DNA from: Isoetes taiwanensis
Taxonomy: Eukaryota; Streptophyta; Lycopodiopsida; Isoetales; Isoetaceae
Length of the DNA stretch: 64,000 nucleotides
Reading direction: 5' to 3'
NCBI GenBank assembly: GCA_021234155.1
Contig: JAJEKV010000047.1
Coordinates: 4,665,637-4,729,636 of the forward strand
Shown: one piece after another, positions 11,586-23,357 of the stretch
How the letters are laid out: the number at the start of each line of letters is the position of its first letter
Numbering within the stretch: position 1 is the stretch's first letter
Translations under genes and position numbers: made by a program
The notes under the pieces: model-generated
Databases searched by the model: none
The model's input: the letters and a program-made list of their open reading frames with translations, nothing else
What the model was told of the DNA's origin: nothing

Positions 11586-13059
11586 TGACGTTCCATGTAA
11601 GTATACGGTATACGTATAACTAACCTGACACGTCACCAAGATATTAGGACCATTGAGGACTAACCTAAAAGGGGTTATTGTAATTAACTAACCTAAGAAG
11701 ACCAAGTAATAGTATTAATTAGTCAAATAGACTAATTAGAGTGCGCCACTTGGCCTAACTCGATTAGCCAAGGATAGCTTGCCATTTTTGGGTGGAAAAT
11801 TGAGCTCCCAGCCCAATTCTGCCCTAAATTCGAGTTTGAGAAGGGCTGTTGCAATCTAACACCTGACTAGTTCTATGGATGTTCTTCGAGACAATGGGTC
11901 TAGCCAAGATACAGGTCAGTCTTTAGGTAGTTGTATGCTATTCTAACCCTTGTTTGAGTAGATGGATGATTAGATTCTATTCTATGATCTACTTATGATG
12001 ATGATGGATGTCTGTATCTGATTCTATTTTCTCTTTCTGTTCCTCCTGTATTGTATGGGATTAAGGGGGGGTAGAGACCTAAAAGCTATCTAGGTTTAGT
12101 GATGCTCCTAGCTAGAACCTCTTAAAACCCAGTAAATGCAGCCTGTGCACAAGAACCCACCTGGTTGTGGATGCTATGATGTGATTCAACACCAAATAAT
12201 GAGTATGATGACGAATCGGGGGTGGCGTCCTGCCTAGCGCGGCTACAGGACTCCTATAGTGTGCTAGGCTTATAGTCGGTCACAGAGAGGGCCGGGTATA
12301 GGTCTGACACTCCCTGGGTCGCAGGTGGCGTGCCTATATGGGTGCCCCGGACTCGCACGGGCAGGTGACCCCGCCTTTAGATTTAGGGTAGTAAGTCGGT
12401 TACGGACGCGGGGGTCACTGATGTGGCACCGGTTCTCTAGCACACCCGGGGACCCATCATACTCGGGGAGGGGACGCCTCTCTGACCTGCCTCATCGGAC
12501 CGGGGAGATGTAACCCGGAGCAGTTCCATAGGGTGATTCCATGGGATTGCGTCTCCGGAAGGCTACAACCACGCCATAGCATATTTCAACCTATCTGCAA
12601 AGTGTGCACAGGAGGGGCGGATGGAGTGGACTACCCTAGCCATTGTTCTATGCCAGCCAACGCCATGTTATACCTCTGTCTATTGTTATCCGGAGGCCTT
12701 GGCTGTCAGTCGACCCCCATGAGTCTGAGCCCGGGTTAGAGCCCTCATGGGGTGTGTTTTTCCTTTGTTATATTGGTGTTCTGTTGTGTTCCTATGGATG
12801 ATGATGGGCCACCCTTCGAGGTGGTATATTATTATTTGCATTGTTGCCAGGTGCTAACCTTGTATGTACGCTTCCGCTATATAGGATTCCCATAGAAGGC
12901 AAAGGACGAATGACACCTCCGTGTCCTTCACCCGGACACTTGCCCATCACAAGTGGTTCGAGTCAGACGGGGGGCCTTTCTGTGGTGATGGAGTCGCCAT
13001 GGGATGGGAATTTCTCGTATTTATATGATGGGAGCATCGTATAGAGTCAGGGAGCGTCA
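11586..13059 (+). repeat. LTR of a related family (1474 bp)
   Basis: It starts TGACGTTCCATG and ends GGGAGCGTCA. It shares short blocks with the family 1 LTR (GTGTGCACAGGAGGGGCGGA near 12600, a TATACGGTATACG palindrome near 11606) but is otherwise diverged. Read as a 3' LTR because of the polypurine tract in front. Confidence 0.7.
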
Positions 13060-13060
13060 C

Positions 13061-13859
13061 ATATTAGGAGATTGAGTTATTTTGGTAGAGGTTCGAGCCC
13101 TCGTACTTCATATTCTAAAACCTTAGACAAAGCCGTATAGAGGTTCCATACTCCATCAAAACCTCCTCGTATTTCATATTTTAAAATCATAGGCGCCGCG
13201 AATCATAAATGACAAGCAAAACGAAAGGTGCACAAATGGCCCAACATATGGCCTGGGCCGCAAGATCGACGGATCCGATGACTGTGGTAGTCGAGGGTGC
13301 ACCTTGTTGAATATGTAGCACAATAACAGGGAGTTCCAGAGAAATTTGATATGGATGTAAAAATAACAATTTCAAAAACCATAGACTATATCCTTAAAAT
13401 AATTGAATGGATTGTTATAAAAAAAAAAAAAACATAGATTTAAGATTAAAAATAATCACGTTAGCTTACTGGTTATATTGGTCAAAATAGTCTTATTAGG
13501 CGATTGAGTTATTTTGGTAGAGGTTCCAGCCGTCGTACTTCATATTCCAAATCCCTAGGCGACGCCATATAGAGGTTCCATATTCCATCAAAACTTTAGG
13601 CGAACTCGTATTTCATATTTCAAAATCATAGGCGCCCACAATCATAAATGACCATGAGTGAAACGAGAGGTGCCCAAATGCTCCAACATACAATCTGGGC
13701 CATAGGATCGACAGATCCGACGACTGTGGTAATCTAGGGTGCATCTTTGTTTAGAATATGTAGCATAATAACAGGGGGTTCCAGGGGGATGTGATATGGA
13801 TGTAAAAATAATAATTCCTAAAACCATAGACCATATCCATAAAATAATTGAATGGGTTG

Positions 13860-13892
<33 letters not shown>

Positions 13893-14730
13893 CATAGATT
13901 TAAGATTAAAAATAATCATGTTAGCTCACTGGTTATATTGGTCAAAGTAGTCTTATTGGAACATTGAGTTTTTTTTATAGAGGTTTGCGCCCTCGTACTC
14001 ATATTCTAAAACCTTTGGCGAAGCCGTATAGAGGTTCAATATTCCATCAAAACCTTAAGCGACAGATCTGACGACTGCAGTAGTCCAACATGCCTATCAT
14101 TTCGAATATGTAACATAATAACAGGGGGTTCCAGAGGGGATGTAGGGAAACTCGTATTTCGTATTTCAAAACCATAGACACCCCCAATCATAAATGACCA
14201 TAAGCAAAACGAGAGATGCCCAAATCCCTAACATATGGTCTGGGACGTAGGATCCACAGATCCGACGACTGTGTGGCAGTCCAGGGTGCACAATAATAAG
14301 GGGTTGCAGAGGGGATTTGATATGGATGTAAAAATGACATTTCCTAAAACCATAGACCATATCCCTAAAACAATTGAAAGGGTTGTTATAAAACTAAAAA
14401 AAAAAACACACACACATAGATTTAAGATTAAAAGTAATCACGTTAGCTCACTAGTCATATTGGTCAAAGTAGTCTTATTAGGACATTGAGTTATTTTGGT
14501 AGAGATTCGAGCCCTCGTATTTCATATTCTAAAACCTTAGGCGAAGCCGTATAGAGGTTCCATATTCCATCAAAACCTTAGGCGAACTCGTATTTCATAT
14601 TTCAAAATCATAGGCGCCCCATCCATAAATGACCATAAGCAAAATGAGAGGTGCCCAAACGCCCCAACATACGATCTAGGTCATAGGATCGACGGATTCG
14701 ATGACTGTGATAGTCCAGAGTTCTCCACTT
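13061..14730 (+). repeat. Tandem array, unit ~430-520 bp, about 3.5 copies
   Basis: Units begin near 13061, 13495, 13956 and 14477 with ATTGAGTTATTTTGGTAGAG or a close variant. Each carries GAGGTTCCATATTCCATCAA, CATAGGCGCCC-like, GATCCGACGACTGTG, a GTTATAAA-poly(A) tract and AGCATAATAACAGGGGGTT. The third unit is rearranged and the last is partial. The sequence AATATGTAGCATAATAACAG recurs alone at about 16692. No coding sequence. Confidence 0.85.
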
Positions 14731-15846
14731 CTTATATTCTACTATTAAATTTACCTTACAACATCCTGGAGCTTATCTAATATGCTTAAACTTCCTTATG
14801 ATCTTATTCACTCTCCATAAGAGATAATCTACCATGCAAATTAGAAGATGATCAATAAGTTAAAGGACCATCCTGCTGCACTCAGAAGGACAGTGACGAG
14901 TTTGTTGTCTTATTGCTCTAATGTGGAAAGCTACAAAATTCCTAATAAGTTAATAACTCTTCTACTAGTAATTGGGCATAAGCCTCTGCCTGATCATAAT
15001 CCAGTCGAAGCTAATGCATACAGGAAGTGCCTTGATGTTAGACTTGCATTGGTTGCTAGTCTACTGTGAAGAAAAAAGGTTAATGATTTGAATCCATTTC
15101 TTCATCTCTGATGTCTGTTCCTGCCTATACATGTGTTAAAAGATGTAGATCCTACTCAGCCATGAGCACATAATCTACCACCCTAGATCTCTAGCCTTGA
15201 TTCTCATGCCGAGAGGTGTAGTAGGAGGAGGAACGTCATTGCGATTGTGATGGCCATTGCAAATTAGCAAAGATGCTACATATTTGAGCATCAAGTGTTG
15301 GCATGTGATTTTGTAATCTTTGTGACATTGACCATTGGAATAGACCATTATTATCATCCACATCACATGGGTAATCCACCTTAGGTTTGCCCATGTTTTG
15401 CCATACCTTTTTGTAGCATGTTTCGCTCAAATATCCCTTGAATTGTGCACTTCTTACACCTGCAACAGTGCTTCCATAAAAAGAAATTGAATTGAAAGAT
15501 GACGGTAGATGGGCAGCAGGTGAGCAGCGATGTAATCGTGCTTCCACAAGGGGGAAAAAATGAACTAAAAAATGGGGTGCACGGTAGGTGGATAACAAAC
15601 CGACCAGGTTATTTAACACCCAATTGGCTTTATTTTTGTTGAATATATTAGGCTAAAAATGCGGCTCTTGTTTAATTTTGCCTCAATAAAAGTATGTTTG
15701 CATTTTTGTAGAATATATGTTAGACTAAAAGTGTGGTTTTTGTTTCATTTTGATTCAATAAAAATATGTCCCCATCGTGTTCAAACTGTAACATGATCCC
15801 TCCCCCACTCTATGCGTTTCTAAAATTGCCTCTGTCAATATATCAT
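14731..15846. other. AT-rich stretch without a recognised gene
   Basis: Short open frames such as 14848-15069 resemble no protein I know, and their codons look unselected. I see no terminal repeats. Confidence 0.5.
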
Positions 15847-16010
15847 CAATTTTTGGGTTGCCCCTAGGGGGCAAGCCCTTGTCCATGTGGGTTTATGGCA
15901 TATTCCTAGTATATGATAGTATATGCCAGGAATATGCCAATGACTGCTCCAAACTTGCTATAGGGTGTAAACTGGCGGTTGTGGCTGTTCTTGGGCATCC
16001 ATTTCGAAAC
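15847..16010 (+). repeat. Dispersed repeat R1, copy 1
   Basis: TTTTTGGGTTGCCCCTAGGG, a GGCATAT-rich part and TGTAAACTGGCGGT recur in the same order at 21837-22000. It may be the end of a mobile element, but I found no coding part. Confidence 0.6.
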
Positions 16011-16098
16011 CGGCTAACCGGATTCTACAAAAAAACGAACCCTCTGTTTTTTGTTCTTCTGTGCGTGCAAAGAACCAGACAGTTTAGGCCGGAAAAAT

Positions 16099-16203
16099 AT
16101 GGAGCACCTCGGCTTGCAAACCTACAGAGTCGGATCTCTTGATACCGTGTATTATATACCTGGCTTTGCCTCCGAATACGAACAGAAAATCCTGTTGCAG
16201 TAG
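16099..16203 (+). pseudogene. ALKBH6-like first exon relic
   Basis: The frame from the ATG at 16099 includes TYRVGSLDTVYYIPGF and SEYEQKILLQ. This resembles the N-terminus of plant and animal ALKBH6, a 2-oxoglutarate/iron dioxygenase of the AlkB group (pattern YRV..VVYYVPDFIS..EE..LL). The frame reaches TAG at 16201-16203, directly followed by GTATGT, a good 5' splice site. The stop may be a decayed last codon of the exon. No second exon (NRRLQNWGG type) was found downstream, so the catalytic domain is absent. It is probably a gene fragment. Start context is good (A at -3, G at +4). Confidence 0.45.
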
Positions 16204-16309
16204 GTATGTTTTCTTCGATGAAATCTGTTGTTTTACCTAAGGACTAAAGAGTAATGGATGCTTAGTTTAGTGGAGCTCCTGTGTTCTATAATAGTTATTA
16301 TCAAATCTA

Positions 16310-16600
16310 ATAGGAGTTGCTTTGGGGGCATAGAGCTTGCAGCTACATTAGCAAATTAGGGCTTATTGCCAAATCAGGGCTCCTGGTGTTTTGAAAATTG
16401 TGAATCCTTGGAAGAATAACAACACACCGTACTCTGCCTATGGTATGTGATCCTGATAAAACCACCATTTCCTTTGCAGATAAACCCTTGTTTGCGAATT
16501 TTGTTATGAGCTGAGATAGTCTAGAATTCAGTGCTGGCAGATCTGTATTGGCCTGTGTAGAATTTGCGAAATTATGAGCTGTAGTGCCACATCTAAAGAA
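16310..16600 (-). pseudogene. Class III peroxidase fragment
   Basis: Read on the minus strand, the segment has GTTAHNFANSTQANTDLPAL, SQLITKFANKGLSAKEMV and VLSGSHTIGRVRC, then a weaker tail (RIHNFQNT, SPDLAIS, stop, LQALCPQSN). This is the region of plant secretory peroxidases around the proximal haem ligand, the His of SGSHTIGR. The tail matches the usual region after the Cys of RC but contains a stop. The distal His region, signal peptide and C-terminus are missing. A decayed exon of a haem peroxidase. Confidence 0.8.
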
Positions 16601-16851
16601 ACCAAATAGGCTATTAACCATGAACTAGATATAAAATGTAGCAATCTGATTTATTGCGAGTAGTACAGAAATTATAGATCAAGGCTTGTTATCTGCAATA
16701 TGTAGCATAATAACAGGGGGTTTTCTTTGTGTTTTTGTACGCTTTTCACTAAGGTTTTCCTATGATTTCGTGATGTATTCAAATGGATGTACTAATACGT
16801 ACATCTAGAGTGCACCATTTCTGAGTCATTGATTTTAGCCTTTTTTTTTCC

Positions 16852-16970
16852 AATGGTCAACAACCAATGGCTCACAACAAAAGCCCTTTTTTGTGCGTGT
16901 GGTGCATAATGGTCAACAACCAATGGCTCACAACAAAAGCCCTCTTTTTGTGTGTGTGGTGCATAATGGG
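16852..16970 (+). repeat. Tandem duplication, two ~60-bp units
   Basis: AATGGTCAACAACCAATGGC starts both units (near 16852 and 16910). Each ends in GTGTGGTGCATAATGG. The units differ at a few bases. Confidence 0.85.
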
Positions 16971-17497
16971 CACATGAAGGGCTTGAAGGGCGCATGTAGT
17001 GCAGTTTCCCAGCCGGCAACACATTTCTTATCATAACTTTTGATCCAGAGCTCTATTTGAGATGATTTTTATTGCGTTGAAAAGCTTTCTCTGAGATCTT
17101 TTTGACAGTGTATGATATGGATATGTTTGGTTAAGTTATCTATGCTAAAACAGCAATTTTCCGGCCGGGTTTAGTAGGCTTTCACATCCTACCAGTGATT
17201 AATACGGGATTGCGCTATTGGATATTGTTTTATGGCTCATTCGGAATGAAGCTTGCAAAAAATTACCATGCATTTTTAGATTTTGAGGCTTCTAGATCCT
17301 TGTGCTAACAAGCAGAAAAGTTTCCCACTTTGGTTTCTCACCACAAGAATCCATGGAGGCCAAAGGCTGCTGTTAAATTTCAGTTGAAAAATGTTTGTGT
17401 ATGGGTGTTGCAAACTTTATGACTTTCAGAATAATGGGATCAATCTGCTCTATCTTTATGGTAACTTTTACGTATGTTCTATTTGTTTTATTGTTTT

Positions 17498-17780
17498 GTC
17501 ACACCGGGGTGTGGACGCCCCTAAGGCCCCGAAGGGGCCAAAAAAATTTTTTTGCAACACAAACCATTAACATCCAACATATAAAAATTAAATCCCCCAA
17601 CACATAACAACCATTGACATTAACAACCAACACATAACTACCATTGACATTAATTAACACAACCATTGGGTCCAACACATTTAAATTAAAATCCCCCTTA
17701 AACCCCCTTTGGTTTGGGTGCATATTCACACGGGGGGTGACGTAGGGCAGCGAGAGCTGTTGGATAGGCATATTCACCCC
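17498..17780. repeat. GC-rich palindromes and short repeats, possible element end
   Basis: CACACCGGGGTGTGG and GGCCCCGAAGGGGCC are short palindromes. They are followed by repeats of ACACATAAC(A/T)ACCATTGACAT and a second GC block near 17735. The composition contrasts with the AT-rich surroundings. It may be the end of a non-autonomous transposon; no matching end was found. Confidence 0.35.
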
Positions 17781-17987
17781 TTATTCCTTAATCTACACCG
17801 TACGTAAAGTTCCTCATTTGTGGGGTATGCAAGTACAAAATTTGCTATACTGTATAACAAGATTCGCAAAATACTATAAGATTTCAAGCGGAATACTATA
17901 TGGTGTTGAGCCTACTCTTTCCACACGTTACAAGATCAACTTGTATCTGAAGCTCCAAGCTTGCATCCCAACTGACTGAGTGCTTGC

Positions 17988-20408
17988 ATGCGATTTTGCA
18001 TCGAATGGGTTAGAATAGATATGTCCAGAAGCATTGCATATTTTCTCTTGGACTTATGCTCGGAAAAGAAGGACAAAGCAGGAGCTAGGCGGTTACAAAA
18101 CATTGTCCTCCGTAATGGGTTAGATTCATACTCCACTTTAAATGACAATCTTATCCGCCTCTTTGCGTCTTATGGATGTTACTTGAGGCCAATCAAGGTT
18201 TTAATGGAATGGCAAAACCAAACATATATACATGAAATGTTGTCATTTATGCAAACATCAATCTTGGGCAATGTGATAGTTGATTTGTACACCAGAATGC
18301 AGTTCTTAGATGTTAGAAGTAATAGTTATGTTTGTATTACTGTTTTGAAAGCATGCGCATTGACATGAGCTCTTGAACATGGCAGACTGATTCATAATGA
18401 AATCATAGATGATGAATTAGAACCTGACATCTCTATTTGCAATACCCTTGTTGATATTTATGCAAAACGTGGGAACCTGGAGGATGCACACAGTGTATTT
18501 GACAAAATTTCAAATAGAGATGTGGTGTCCTGGGGTATAATGATATCAGCATATGCTCAGTTTGGATGGTCTACATGCTCTAGAGCGTTTTGCAGAAATG
18601 CAGAAGAATGGCCTTAAGCCCCAAAACTTCACTTATTCCAGTACCTTGAAAGCTTGTAGTAGCGCATAGGAGTCATAGAGTATGGCGGAGAAATATATTA
18701 CCATATTATTAGAAGCGGGATAAAATGTGATGTTTTTCTTGGTAACACCGTTGTTGACACGTATGCTAAGTATAGAAGCCTTCTTGAGGCAAGACAAGTA
18801 TTTGACAAGCTAGAAGAAAGCAATGAGGCATCTTGGGGTGCAGTGATAGCAGGATATGCACGTGATGGTCATGATGATATTCCTGCCTTGGAGCTTTTCT
18901 GCAAGATGATTAATCAAGGGATTGTGCCACATAAGGTGACATTTTTGTATATTTTGAAAGCATGCAACAGCATTGGAGCTATAGAGCAAGGTAGATTGAT
19001 ACATGAGAAAATCGTAAAACTTGAATTCGGCTTGGATGTTGTTGTGGGAAGTAGTATGGTTGACATGTATGCGAAATGTGGAAGGCTAAGCGAGGCATGC
19101 AAAACATTTGAAGGACTCGAAGTCAGAGATGATGTTTCTTGAGGGGCTATGATATCAGGATATGCAAATCATGGGCATGGTTTATGCGCCTTAGAACATT
19201 TCGAGAAAATGCAAGAAGGAGATACCAGCCCACATAAAGCCACGTTTTTTAGTGTTTTGAAGGCATGTAACATGCTAGGAACCATCCAACAGGGCAGAGT
19301 GATATATAGTCAGCTAGTTATCCATGGCTTAGAATCTGATATTATTATTGGGAGTTCCCTTGTTGACATGTATGCTAAATGCGGAAGTCTACGGGAAGCA
19401 CAGGAAGTGTTCGACAAACTGGAAAATAGTGACGTGGTGCTATGGGATGCAATGATATCGGGATATGGTCAGCATGGACATGGATATCCTGCTATGGAGA
19501 CTTATGAAAGAATGCAGCAAGAAGGAATGAAGCCACAGAAGAGCATGCATTGACGTAGGAGCCCTGGAGCATGGTAGGCTGATATATGACCAGGTGATAG
19601 GCCATGGTCTTGAATCTTGAATCAGATATCGTTGTTGCTAGCACAATTGTTGATATGTATGCCAAGTGTGGGAGCTTAGAGAAGGGCGTCCAAAATTTTT
19701 GAGGTTATGGGAAACAGAGACGTGATAGCTTGGAGTGCAATGATTGAAGGCTATGCTGAGTATGGACATGGTTTAGCTGCTCTAACCCTTTTTAGACAAA
19801 TGCAGAGAGTCACTTGCAGTTTTTGACAATTTGCAAAGAAAAGATTTTGAGTCATGGGATGTATTGATCGCATGGTGTGCTCGATCTGGTGACCTTGGAC
19901 TCCTTGGGCATTGCCTTGCTGTCATAGAACACAATGGAATGGAATCAAACAACATGACATTCATTGTAATATTTGCTGCCTGCAGTCGTGCAGGTCTAGT
20001 GGATGAAGGTCGTCGATATTTTCGATCTATGAGAGGTGATCATGCAATCGCACCGAATATTTATTCACTGTACCTGCATGATTGATCTTCTCAGCAGAGC
20101 TGGATGCCTTGGAGAGGCTAAAGATTTACTGGAAACCATTGAACCAAATATAATTAGTTGGACATCTTTGCTTAATGCGTATGGTGATGTGGAGCTTGGG
20201 CGGAAATGCTAAGAAAATCTTGTGCTTATAAATCTCGGATGCAGTCCTGGATATATTCTCATGTCAAATATCTACACTGATGCACAAATGTGGGGAGATG
20301 CTGAAAGGATATTTAATATAGCTGCATTAATTCAAAATCAGGACGACAAGATGGCGATGCAATTCTGGTTGACTACCAACAAGGTGATGAGATCTTTGAT
20401 ATATTAGA
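17988..20408 (+). pseudogene. PPR-repeat protein gene, decayed
   Basis: Repeated ~31-36-residue units typical of plant pentatricopeptide-repeat proteins run through shifting frames: LVDIYAKRGNLEDAHSVFDK, DVVSWGIMISAYAQFG, VVGSSMVDMYAKCGRLSEAC, GAMISGYANHGHG and similar. A C-terminal part with MIDLLSRAGCLGEAKDLLE and GCSPGYILMSNIY resembles the E region of organelle RNA-editing factors. In-frame stops occur at 18366-18368 and 19140, and frameshifts near 18560, 18690, 19550, 19690, 19800, 20075 and 20200. Intact relatives bind organellar RNA. I see no DYW domain. Clear pseudogene. Confidence 0.85.
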
Positions 20409-21836
20409 GAGGTGTTGTGGATCACTAGAAGACTGAAGTTTCAAGAACATGCTGCTTTTTTATGAACTAGGGATATAACCCAACCTGCTTAAATCTCCAA
20501 TCTCTTTCTTCATAGTTCCTGCTATTGCACTTCTCTCACATAAATCCTGTGAAGGTAAACATTATGGACAAACTATTGGGACCATGTATCCCTATCATGG
20601 CCAGTTAGAGTTCTGCTTTAAGCTACCTATTTAGAATAGATGGCATGGGTATTTTGTCTCTGATTTCTGCGATGCAAAAACAGACAAAAATGCCTTGGTT
20701 ATTGTTGATAAACTGGACCTGAATACAAAGTTACTAACTATGTGATGTACTACGTGAAGATATGGTTATCAGGCTGGCCTAATTTGGATCCTTCATACTG
20801 TCTATAGTATGCACTGCATCATGAGTTGACCACTCTTAAAACTTAATTAGGCAGACCCTAGACAGTCAGAAATAAATGAACTTAATCAAAGCATCAAGTG
20901 TGTGACCATGACCCATCTCCATGCTCGGAATGTTGGTGTAGTTTCTGAGGATGTGGACCAACTTTCTGTTGTTGATCTTATGTTATATTGCATGTTGTTG
21001 CTTGAATGTCTTGCAACACCCATCTGCAGAGAACTGAGGTGGCCATGTGCTAGTTGCAGACTTCAGATTACTAAGGCCCTGTAGAATTTCTGTTGATGCT
21101 CAGCATTCTAGTCCAATGCATGACTTCATGTTCTACAGGTATGAACTCTTTGAATAGCAACTATGTGTAGAATCACATGGTCTGCCATTTTTCATGCAGG
21201 AGCCACTGAGGCAACGTTGAGAGTTTCTTGGCATTAGCATGATTTTCTTACCATGACCATTATCAAAGACTCCAATTTTTGTGTATTAAGCATTCATTCT
21301 AATAACTTGCTCAACATTTGTGTCGGACCTAGAAGATCCTGTGTAGATTTAGAGTTGATTGGTGAGAGGATTGAATGGAATCATTATAATAATGAAAAAT
21401 GCTTTGCATATTTAGCACTTCGAGATCTTCATCAACTGTAAATAGAAATGGAGATTGGCATGTATAACTGCACCAAAATCTTCAAGAAGGCCATTTTTCT
21501 AGCTTCATTTCATTTGTATGCTACCATCAAGTCTTAAGAGGCATGGCTTCAAAGAGCATGTCTTCTCCCCAGGCTCTATGCATATGAGTTTCATGGAAGA
21601 TAGTTTGGTTACAGTTTAGGATATTCTTAGATGGTGGCAAGTTTTCCTCAACTTTGCACTATAAGTGTAGATCTGAACTCTAGAGTATTTGAGAGGAATT
21701 GTAATTCTTGACACGCATTAGCTGGAAAACGTTTATGAAAATATTTTTTTACACAATTTTACTTCTATACGTTAAGTTTCTTGCATAACAACTTTACTTA
21801 TAGGATCTATGTATTTTGCAATATATCACATGGAAT
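20409..21836. other. Stretch without a recognised gene
   Basis: Only short frames without recognisable motifs. It may be old 3' flank of the PPR relic. Confidence 0.5.
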
Positions 21837-22110
21837 TTTTGGGTTGCCCCTAGGGGGGCAAACCCTCGCTTATGTGGGTTTCTGGCATATTGTAGGTATA
21901 TGCTGGAACATACCTAGGACATGCCGGTAACGACTAAAAACCTATTGCTCCCTGTAAACTGGCGGTCACTTGCATTCTGGATTGCGAATGTTTGAATTGG
22001 CTAACTGGCAAGGTAAACCAAAGCTCCAATCTTGGATTCCAACTGTCTAACCTGGGATGCCAAGTGCTTGCATGTGATTTTGCATCAACTAGGTTAGAAT
22101 AGATGAGATT
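21837..22110 (+). repeat. Dispersed repeat R1, copy 2, joined to a second repeated block
   Basis: The first part (GGGTTGCCCCTAGGGGGG to AAACTGGCGGTC) matches 15847-16010. The second part (AAGCTCCAATCTTGGATTCC to GGTTAGAATAGATGAGAT) matches about 17948-18020. The two blocks are 2 kb apart at the first site and adjacent here, so they may be pieces of one old repeat. Confidence 0.6.
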
Positions 22111-22633
22111 GATCGAGTATGTTAGCTTAACTGGTGATCGTTGTCCATCCCTCCCATCTGACTGCGTCTCTTCCATCTGGGACTGGCAAAAACAAGTTTG
22201 GAAGGAGGACTTTCGGGCTTGGAAATCAAAGTATGGAACAACTCAAAATGCATCTCACAGAAGGTTTTTCTTTATTTTATGATTAAGTCTGATGTAGATG
22301 CGCAGAAAATGATTAAAAGTCTTGTTGATTTAGATCTATGGTTGCTCAAGAGTTCATAGATATAGCTTCATATAGTTGCTTAATGGATTAAGCAACAAGT
22401 TATTCCACGTAGGATCCTCTGACAAACCCTTTACAAAGAAAAAAAAGTAGACAATTTTTTTTTGGCAAACCTTGCACAAAGATAAAGAAATTCTATTCAT
22501 TTATCTTTGCATTATGCCCTTTTATTTTTTGTTTAACCCTAAAGTGAGAATCTTGCTCATGTTGGTGAAAGGGCTGGGTGATATGGCAATAAAACCCTAG
22601 ATATTCTTTGAACTTGCCTAAATCTGTTGTTGC

Positions 22634-22765
22634 AGGTAATCTACCCCTTGGGTGTTAGCTTAGGAATTTTTCCTTTGACTAAAGGTCACAGAGTTTCAAG
22701 GTAATCTACCCCATGGGTGTTAGCTTAGGAATTTTTCCTTTGACTAAAGGTCACAGAGTTTCAAC
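22634..22765 (+). repeat. Tandem duplication, two 66-bp units
   Basis: GGTAATCTACCCC(T/A)TGGGTG through GGTCACAGAGTTTCAA occurs twice in direct succession with about one mismatch, so it is a recent duplication. Confidence 0.9.
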
Positions 22766-23357
22766 TTTGAGATCGATCTAGTTCGAGTTTGATCCTGGGT
22801 CTTAGCCAAACTAACCCGACATTGCTGCAATATACTCTCTCGATCTCCTCCAATATATGGATGGAGATTATGCAATACACACCCCCCTCCGTGTGCAGCA
22901 CCTTATTTACTTCTTTAAAAGTGCTACACTATGGATTTCTAAAATTTCAAAAATTGCCTCACCATCATTAATAGCCCATCAATTTTTATCATTACCAAGA
23001 GTGGGCAATTCCCAATTGTATGTTATAAGAATTATCATCTGCAAAAGATTATAGTATACACCCAAATTGGCCTTGACAAGGATGCCTCCTACTTTCCTTC
23101 ATGGCACAGCATATACTACTATAGATCTCTATGACTGCACGCACCCTTTATTTGGGTTCTCTCAATCCTGGTTCTTATTTTGTGAATGTCCTGTATTGCA
23201 AAGAGTTTGATGTTGGTAATCAGTGTTTACATTTGGAAACAATAATTAGCATTGCCTTCTTCAAAACTGAGTCCTGTACAAAGTCTAACCAGTTTATCAT
23301 TGAGTTTTCAAATTCATTCAGAACAATGGAGTTTATATTTGACTTAAATTGTCACAA

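Noticed and set aside
13061-14730. CRISPR-like repeat array
   Set aside because: Units are ~450 bp without unique spacers, and the genome is plant nuclear.
14848-15069. Short plus-strand frame with LRRTVTSLLSYCSNVESYKI
   Set aside because: No recognised family, no start context support, no conserved neighbour.
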